64,000 nt of DNA from Patescibacteria group bacterium. GTDB taxonomy: Bacteria > Patescibacteriota > Gracilibacteria > Peribacterales > Peribacteraceae. Where the stretch lies: contig JAHIYH010000040.1 of the NCBI GenBank assembly GCA_018814875.1, positions 1 to 64,000 of the forward strand. The letters run 5' to 3'. The position numbers and the translations under genes are program-made. The notes below the pieces were generated by a model that saw only the letters and a list, made by a program, of their open reading frames with translations, made no database searches and was not told the origin of the DNA. Shown one piece after another: positions 58,182-64,000 of this stretch; position 1 is the first letter of the stretch; each line of letters opens with the position of its first letter.

Positions 58182-58823
58182 ATGCCAATCGAAGCCGTCA
58201 AAGTTCCACAGAATGTCCAAGTAGAAGATCGACTTATCGGGCCGATTACAATCCGGCAAGTAATGATCTGTCTCGCAGGAGGCAGCATAAGCTTTGTAGG
58301 ATGGAACATGATGAAGTCAGTTGGAATGGTTACTCCTGTTCACTTCATTTTCGCATGGATTCCCCTGATGATTGCGGCAGCATTTGCATTCGTTAGATAC
58401 AAAAATTTATCGCTATTACGCATAATTCTGCTCATGATAGAAAAAGGGCAGAAGCCATCGAAGCGTTTCTTTGGACCACGCACAGGTATAGCTATCAACA
58501 TACGCACTTACTTCCACACAGAACAGAAAAAGGAAAAGTACTCCATCGATCAAACGAGAGTTGCTCCGGATAAATTTGAACACTTGAGTTCTGTACTGGA
58601 TAAAGGATCCATAGAAGCTAAAAGTGAACAGACAACCGAAGAGGAATCTAATATCAAACAGGACGATGAAATACAGGATAAAAAGAGAAATATGCCAGTG
58701 GATCCGAATCGTGTCTCTGTAGATCCTGTCCAATCTACAAAGCCTTCTGTAGATGGCATGGGAAACTCTTCAGAACAATCTCCGTATCCTATCATTAAAG
58801 ATAAAACTCCCCACTCCTTTTAA
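58182..58823 (+). CDS. PrgI family protein
   Basis: VPQNVQVEDRLIGPITIRQVMICLAGG with two TM segments; adjacent to a TraC-like domain gene; start placed at MPIEAVK. Confidence 0.8.
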   Translation: MPIEAVKVPQNVQVEDRLIGPITIRQVMICLAGGSISFVGWNMMKSVGMVTPVHFIFAWIPLMIAAAFAFVRYKNLSLLRIILLMIEKGQKPSKRFFGPRTGIAINIRTYFHTEQKKEKYSIDQTRVAPDKFEHLSSVLDKGSIEAKSEQTTEEESNIKQDDEIQDKKRNMPVDPNRVSVDPVQSTKPSVDGMGNSSEQSPYPIIKDKTPHSF

Positions 58824-58824
58824 G

Positions 58825-59646
58825 ATGTACAAAGATCCTTTGACACCGGCCACCAAAGAAAATACTGAAACACATGAAGAAATTCATGAAGAGCTAGACA
58901 ATGAACTCGAACATAAAAAAGAAGCTACTAAAAAGAAGTCACTTCTGGGATCAATACGCGACTCCGTACGTCAACGGAAACGCAATTCCAAGTCAACCAC
59001 ACAACGATATTTGCCCATCGCAGAAATCCGTAATGACACAGTGGTACTTAAGAATGGAGGACTAAGGGCTCTTCTGTCCGTTGAACCACTCAACTTCAAC
59101 CTTAAGAGTGAAACCGAACAGGAAGGGATAATCGCTCGATATCAGAACTTCCTAAATACAATAACCTTTCCTATTCAAATAGTAATAACTTCCACACGAG
59201 TGAATATTGATCCCTATATCAACAATATCCGCATGCGCGCAGGATCACAGAAAAACGATCTTCTACGTGAGCAGTCACAAATGTATGCCTCGTTTGTGGA
59301 AAAACTGGTGGAAGTGGCAGATATCATGCAAAAAAGGTTTTATGTGGTTGTGCCACAAGATGACCAACAGCCAAAAAGTAATTCCTTAGCTCAATTTATG
59401 ACATGGTTCAAAACAGACGATACCGCTTCAAAAATAAGCCAGCGCAATCAGCGCTTCCATCAACGCAGCGTTCTTCTGCGCGACCGTGTTAACCTCGTCC
59501 AATCCAGTCTGCATAATGTTGGTATCCAGTCTCGTCGTTTGAATACACAAGAACTGATAGAGACCTACTACAAGCTCTACAATCCCATAACAAGCCAAGA
59601 GCAGAATTTGCCTAGCAATCTTAATACGGAGAAATTGATTCTCTGA
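58825..59646 (+). CDS. VirB4/TraC-like N-terminal domain protein
   Basis: YLPIAEIRNDTVVLKNGGLRALLSVEPLNFNLKSETEQEGIIARYQNFLNT; lacks an ATPase domain. Confidence 0.8.
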   Translation: MYKDPLTPATKENTETHEEIHEELDNELEHKKEATKKKSLLGSIRDSVRQRKRNSKSTTQRYLPIAEIRNDTVVLKNGGLRALLSVEPLNFNLKSETEQEGIIARYQNFLNTITFPIQIVITSTRVNIDPYINNIRMRAGSQKNDLLREQSQMYASFVEKLVEVADIMQKRFYVVVPQDDQQPKSNSLAQFMTWFKTDDTASKISQRNQRFHQRSVLLRDRVNLVQSSLHNVGIQSRRLNTQELIETYYKLYNPITSQEQNLPSNLNTEKLIL

Positions 59647-59662
59647 TACCTTTTTCACGTAG

Positions 59663-59686
59663 CAGCGACTCCGCGTCGCTGCTGCG
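59663..59686. terminator. Candidate terminator hairpin
   Basis: gcagcgactccgcgtcgctgc stem-loop downstream of the TraC-like gene. Confidence 0.5.
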
Positions 59687-59827
59687 GCCTAGAAGCTAAT
59701 ATAAGAGAGAATCCTTGACAATCTTTGCTGATCCTGCGAATCTGCACTCACAGGACAGTTGTTGCTCGTGCAAGGACACTATCCTCCATCCAAATTTATT
59801 TTCTCCCACTTGCACCCTTTCTTTCGT

Positions 59828-61309
59828 ATGGTCACTACTGCAACAACTAACCAAATAATGGAAGACTTACTAAAGTCTTCCCCACCTATTATACGTGTCC
59901 GCCCAGGAGAACTATTGGAAGGATCGGTCGTTTATCGTGGAAAGAACAAACTACTATTGGATATAGAAGGTGGATCCACAGGAATTGTATCCGGGCGCGA
60001 GCTGCGAGACTCTTTTAACACATTCAGAAATCTCCAGATGGGAGATGCAGTGAGTGCAATGGTGCTCGAAGAGGAAAACATTGAAGGTATGGTGGTGCTT
60101 AGCCTCAGGATGGCAAGCCAGCAAAAAGCGTGGGATCGCTTCCATGATATGGTGGAGGATGAGAGAACAATGGAGTTTGTACCACAGGAAGCAAACAAGG
60201 GAGGCTTATTGGCAAATATTGATGGTATACGCACGTTCTTGCCAGTAAGTCAGCTCGCTCCTGTGCATTATCCGCGCGTGAATAATGCTGACGCCTCAGA
60301 AATTATTAATCGTCTCTTGAAGTACGTAGGATACAAGTTCACCGTCAAGATCATCACAATGGATGAGGAGTCAGGCAAGATTGTTGTATCAGAACGCGAA
60401 GCAATGTCCGAGGAACGCGCGAAGTCTCTCGAGAAATTGAAGATAGGCGAAGCAAAGGATGGAATCGTCACAGGGATTGTTAAATTTGGTCTCTTCGTTG
60501 CTTTCGAAGGTCTAGAAGGACTCGTACATATCTCAGAAATTGCATGGGGCCATGTTAAGAATCCTGCAGAGTTTGCCGAAGTGGGAGACAAGGTACAGGT
60601 TAAGATAATTGGTGTTGATAGCGACAAGCTTTCTCTGTCGATCAAGCAACTTACCAAAGACCCATGGGAAGAAATTGCTCAGAACTACCCAGTCGGCAAG
60701 AAAGTATCTGGCACGGTCGTACGTTTTGCCGATTATGGTGCCTTTATTAAACTTGAGAGAGAGATAAACGGACTTGTACATCTCACAGAACTCGCGCACC
60801 ACAAGGTCACAGATCCAGCAGAAGTCCTAATCATAGGACAAAAGGTAGACGCGCAGGTAATCAACATTGATATTGATGAACGTCGTATTGGTCTCTCTAT
60901 CAAGGCCCTAAAGCCGATTGATAAAGAAACACTAGAACGCATCAAGAGGGAACGTAAAGAGGAAGAAGCAAAGAAGGCTGAGGAAGCTGCTTCTAAGACG
61001 AAGGAGGTAAAGGATAAAAAAGAGGTATCCGCCTCCGACAAGGCTACGGCGGGCAAGAAGGAGGTGAAGAAGAAAAAAGAATCATCCACCTCCGCCTCAG
61101 CCGCCGCTAAAGATATAGCCGACAAGAAGGAGGAAAAAGAGAAATCCTCCAAAGAAAAAATTCCATCAGGAAAAGAATCCTTTGTAGCTTCCAAGACCGG
61201 AAAGAAGTACTACGCTTCTGATTCCGCACAAGGAAAAAAGATTAAGGAGGAGAATAAAGTGTATTTTAAGGATGAAAAGGAGGCTGAAGCTGCTGGATAT
61301 AAGGGCTAG
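59828..61309 (+). CDS. rpsA: Ribosomal protein S1-like, multiple S1 domains with Lys-rich C-terminal tail
   Basis: GIVKFGLFVAFEGLEGLVHISEIAWGHVKNPAEF, VVRFADYGAFIKLEREINGLVHLTEL; start placed at MVTTATT. Confidence 0.9.
   Translation: MVTTATTNQIMEDLLKSSPPIIRVRPGELLEGSVVYRGKNKLLLDIEGGSTGIVSGRELRDSFNTFRNLQMGDAVSAMVLEEENIEGMVVLSLRMASQQKAWDRFHDMVEDERTMEFVPQEANKGGLLANIDGIRTFLPVSQLAPVHYPRVNNADASEIINRLLKYVGYKFTVKIITMDEESGKIVVSEREAMSEERAKSLEKLKIGEAKDGIVTGIVKFGLFVAFEGLEGLVHISEIAWGHVKNPAEFAEVGDKVQVKIIGVDSDKLSLSIKQLTKDPWEEIAQNYPVGKKVSGTVVRFADYGAFIKLEREINGLVHLTELAHHKVTDPAEVLIIGQKVDAQVINIDIDERRIGLSIKALKPIDKETLERIKRERKEEEAKKAEEAASKTKEVKDKKEVSASDKATAGKKEVKKKKESSTSASAAAKDIADKKEEKEKSSKEKIPSGKESFVASKTGKKYYASDSAQGKKIKEENKVYFKDEKEAEAAGYKG
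61029..61056. repeat. Palindromic-element fragment inside rpsA
   Basis: ccgcctccgacaaggctacggcgggcaa matches the reverse complement of 15777-15804 at 27/28. Confidence 0.9.
61098..61126. repeat. Second palindromic-element fragment inside rpsA
   Basis: cagccgccgctaaagatatagccgacaag versus 12226-12254 cagccgtcgctaaagctatggccggcaag, 25/29. Confidence 0.75.
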
Positions 61310-61410
61310 GGCTTGGGTTAGGGATAGGCATAATATATACAACCACGATAGAATTTAATTGCCCTTTTGGAGTACTAAAAACATTCCTAGACCAAGCCCT
61401 AACCCAAACC
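61305..61410. repeat. Inverted telomere-like repeat (ctagggcttgggttaggg / ccaagccctaacccaaaccc)
   Basis: Between convergent rpsA and HIT gene. Confidence 0.85.
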
Positions 61411-61743
61411 CAAGCTTTGTTGACTAAGAAGATGCAAGTGCAAAAAGAACACTTCCTGCCCTCCACCTTTCCCAACGTGGAACTTGAGCTGGTATCCATC
61501 AATCCTCTTCTCTTTTGCAAGTTTTTGTGCTTTTCGAATTAGCATCAAAGAAACATGTGCAGTCTCATCTGTTAAATCAGCAATCGAAGATACAAAGTCC
61601 TCAGGCTTCTTAGCGATGAGAAGTACATGAGTTGGTGCTTTAGGATTTATGTCTTTAAAGACCAACACATCGTCATCCTCATAAACAATGTCTGATGGAA
61701 TTTCCTTTCTAATGATTTTGTGGAAGATAGTGTCTTCGAGCAT
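61399..61743 (-). CDS. HIT family protein
   Basis: CIFHKII-like start (DTIFHKIIRKEIPSDIVYEDDDVLVFKDINPKAPTHVLLIAKK); the expected His-rich C-terminal motif is partly degenerate or overlaps the repeat. Confidence 0.85.
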   Translation of the reverse strand: MLEDTIFHKIIRKEIPSDIVYEDDDVLVFKDINPKAPTHVLLIAKKPEDFVSSIADLTDETAHVSLMLIRKAQKLAKEKRIDGYQLKFHVGKGGGQEVFFLHLHLLSQQSLGLG

Positions 61744-61971
61744 GGTGACTTGATTATAGCATCAGGTGCTTATGAAGTAAGAGTCATCTCCATACCAACA
61801 TTCAACACGGGCGCTTCGCGCCCTTTCAACACGCTTCGCTTTCAACAGTCAACTGTTGATTGTTGAGAGCGAATCCACCTTTGGCGGATGAGCGTGTTGA
61901 AAGACACAAATGGCCGTGTTGTCAGTTGAATTGATTGACTTTTTGGCTAAAAAGAGAGAAAATAGTACCAG

Positions 61972-62469
61972 ATGGGAACAAATCCCTCCCCAGAAAAAGG
62001 CACATTACATTCCGAGTCCTCACAACAGCAAAGCACTCTTGTTGTAGAGCAACCACATAAATTAGAAGGGCTATTGGATACTATTATGCTGCTCGACAAA
62101 ATAAGTGATCGCATGGGCGAAGATCGCTCTGGAGATTTGGGTGGAGCTGGTGCAGGCCCAGCTGGAACAGGGGCAACTGCACAAGCAGGACAATCTGCAC
62201 GTGACCAAGCAATTGCTGCTATTCCTGCTGAACGATTAATCCGCAAGCAAATTGCTAAGCACATAGAAAAGGAAGTGAAGACACTAAGAAAAGAGGTTCG
62301 CAGAGCTACTCACCGTGCATCCAGACCAGGTACCGCACATCACTTAAACGATCTTTACGCACGTATTCGCAGACTGAATTCATTACTCGCAACAATGCTG
62401 GGGGCATCTTACGATGTAGCTAAGAGGCTCTTTATTCGCGTGTTTATTGATAAGCAACCGATTCTCTAG
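61972..62469 (+). CDS. Hypothetical protein
   Basis: 165-aa ORF, Gly/Ala-rich linker plus helical region. Confidence 0.65.
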   Translation: MGTNPSPEKGTLHSESSQQQSTLVVEQPHKLEGLLDTIMLLDKISDRMGEDRSGDLGGAGAGPAGTGATAQAGQSARDQAIAAIPAERLIRKQIAKHIEKEVKTLRKEVRRATHRASRPGTAHHLNDLYARIRRLNSLLATMLGASYDVAKRLFIRVFIDKQPIL

Positions 62470-62551
62470 GGACTAGTTTAGGGGTTAGGAACTAGGCGGC
62501 TAAGGGCTAGATTAAACAAGCCTGTAGTTCGCTGTTGCTAATCCCTAAAAC

Positions 62552-62657
62552 CTAGGGAACCTCTGATTAATACATAAAACGTAGCGCGGATTCGGCTATC
62601 CGCGCAGATCGTGCAGGTAACCGAACCTGCACTACGTGTTTTTCAGAGGTTCCCTAG
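62552..62657. repeat. 106-bp MITE-like element with 15-bp terminal inverted repeats and two internal hairpins
   Basis: ctagggaacctctga / tcagaggttccctag; internal gcgcggat...atccgcgc and gtgcaggt...acctgcac. Confidence 0.9.
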
Positions 62658-62660
62658 TGC

Positions 62661-62933
62661 CTAGTAAAGAGCTGCCCCTTCCATTCTTTGAAGAATATCT
62701 GATACAAAATCTCCGATAAGCGGGACCCACTCAATCCATTGGAAGAACCAGACAAGAACCGGAATGACAATTGCGATGGCGAACAGAATTCCCAAGCCAT
62801 ACATCACTCCTCTAAGAAAGAAGATTCCTAGATTCCTCCCAGAACGCACCATAACTGATCTCTCTGAAAAATCTTTAAAGGTTTCTGTTAGTCCTTCTAG
62901 GGATTCGATGAGTTTATCATCTTTTGAAGACAT
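62661..62933 (-). CDS. DUF5665-like small membrane protein
   Basis: NLGIFFLRGVMYGLGILFAIAIVIPVLVWF. Confidence 0.7.
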   Translation of the reverse strand: MSSKDDKLIESLEGLTETFKDFSERSVMVRSGRNLGIFFLRGVMYGLGILFAIAIVIPVLVWFFQWIEWVPLIGDFVSDILQRMEGAALY

Positions 62934-62954
62934 AGTATAAAACAGAATAGATAA

Positions 62955-63206
62955 TTACTTTTTCTTAGATTTCTTCTTCTTGGAATCCTTCTTGTCATTT
63001 TCGATATAATCCATCACATACTGCAGAATATGATCTGCCATCGAAATTGGCTTCATAACAGTATCTTCCACTTGTCGGGTTACATCATTAACTCTACGCA
63101 TAGTTTTCCTTAAATCTACTGCAATAAATAAGCCGTGATATAGAATGATAATCAGAAAAATAACTGCAGCAATCTGCAGAACTGTGAGGACTTGATCCAT
63201 GGTCAT
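62955..63206 (-). CDS. Small membrane hypothetical protein, Lys-rich tail
   Basis: TM segment IAAVIFLIIILYHGLFIAVDL; start placed at MTMDQVL to avoid overlapping yidD. Confidence 0.65.
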   Translation of the reverse strand: MTMDQVLTVLQIAAVIFLIIILYHGLFIAVDLRKTMRRVNDVTRQVEDTVMKPISMADHILQYVMDYIENDKKDSKKKKSKKK

Positions 63207-63253
63207 AATGCAAACAAGGAAGTGTAGAATATAGCGTACCGATTTCTTATAAA

Positions 63254-63529
63254 ATGCGCAAACTCGCGAACTCCATCTGGCATCTCCCACGCAAGAGCAT
63301 TGTGTTTCTGATCGTATGTTATCAGTACACACTCTCTCCTGATCATGGGCCTCTGAAAGATCTTTATACCTATGGTTACTGCCGACATGAACCAACGTGT
63401 AGCGAGTATGGGAAGATAGTGATTACAAAACGTGGCGTGATAGTAGGAAGTTTTCTGATGATAAAAAGGCTTTTGACGTGTCATCCATGGAGGAAGATTT
63501 CAGAAGAAAAAATTCTCAAGGTAAGCTGA
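63254..63529 (+). CDS. yidD: Membrane protein insertion efficiency factor YidD
   Basis: CYQYTLSPDHG...YCRHEPTCSEYGKIVITKRGVIVGSFLMIKRLLTCHPW. Confidence 0.92.
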   Translation: MRKLANSIWHLPRKSIVFLIVCYQYTLSPDHGPLKDLYTYGYCRHEPTCSEYGKIVITKRGVIVGSFLMIKRLLTCHPWRKISEEKILKVS

Positions 63530-63558
63530 ATTCTAAATCTGCTTACAAAGATTTATGC

Positions 63559-63819
63559 TCACCTGATTTTTTTGTAAATCCCCTGCCTGTGACCAATGGC
63601 AACTACAGTAATTGTGACTATCTTTTTATTAACGGTATATATAATTCGATATGGCCATACACGCAGTGTATATAAACCAGATAATTCACCTTCTAGTTTT
63701 TTTCCTATGAATGGCGAAGCTGCCAGTTCATCAATTGTATTTGCAATCTTCTTTTGATCGTTTTTCGGCAATTTGAGCAGTTGCTTGTAAGCCTGCGACT
63801 TCAAAACTATTCGATACAT
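63559..63819 (-). CDS. RelE/ParE-type toxin
   Basis: YRIVLKSQAYKQLLKLPKNDQKKI...LYTLRVWPYRIIYTVN. Confidence 0.88.
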   Translation of the reverse strand: MYRIVLKSQAYKQLLKLPKNDQKKIANTIDELAASPFIGKKLEGELSGLYTLRVWPYRIIYTVNKKIVTITVVAIGHRQGIYKKIR

Positions 63820-63822
63820 CTA

Positions 63823-64000
63823 TTATTTATTGAGATTATCTTTTACATTTTCCCATGATACTTCATTTTTATCTTTCATTCCTTCTTGAATATCTTTCAT
63901 TAGTTGAGGATCAGACATAACTTCCAGCGTCTCCTGCCATCCCTCAAATTCATCGATTGACATAAGTATTACGTCAGGCAAATCTCTGTGCTTAATGTTT
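63823..64000 (-). CDS. Partial antitoxin (Phd/YefM-like), truncated at window edge
   Basis: Minus-strand reading ...LMSIDEFEGWQETLEVMSDPQLMKDIQEGMKDKNEVSWENVKDNLNK* directly upstream of the RelE-like gene. Confidence 0.7.
   Translation of the reverse strand, partial: NIKHRDLPDVILMSIDEFEGWQETLEVMSDPQLMKDIQEGMKDKNEVSWENVKDNLNK

Overview
The window looks like a chromosome segment from a Patescibacteria/CPR-type bacterium, possibly Peregrinibacteria-like. That assignment is inferred from gene content and style and has not been tested. Housekeeping genes: recF, trxB, a Glu/Leu dehydrogenase, a PPi-type phosphofructokinase, grpE, argS, fmt, metG, ruvB, rplK/rplA, dus, clpC, rpsA and yidD. Peptidoglycan and envelope genes: a murL-like plus murD-like pair, a membrane MurF-like ligase, FemX, and a glycosyltransferase cluster at 51-58 kb. 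Type IV secretion-like parts (VirB4 ATPase, a separate VirB4 N-domain, PrgI, several VirB2-like proteins) are scattered across the window. There are six tRNA genes. Main observations: (1) two segments bounded by duplicated tRNA 3' ends (tRNA-Leu, 33-bp repeats, ~0.57 kb; tRNA-Met/CAU, 18-bp repeats, ~4 kb), each carrying a GIY-YIG gene and no visible integrase; (2) two small-protein genes in the tRNA-Met island whose apparent promoters have GA/TC dinucleotide tracts in the -35/-10 spacer, a phase-variation-like design; (3) many loci with locus-specific short tandem units arranged as inverted pairs, mostly at gene ends, with the same kinds of units also inside coding genes in frame; (4) dispersed GC-rich palindromic elements, two of which match the C-terminal tail of rpsA in frame; (5) a likely alternative D-Glu route (MurL/MurD2-type); (6) a near-consensus CIRCE operator upstream of clpC. 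All calls come from reading the sequence and the supplied ORFs. No database search was run.
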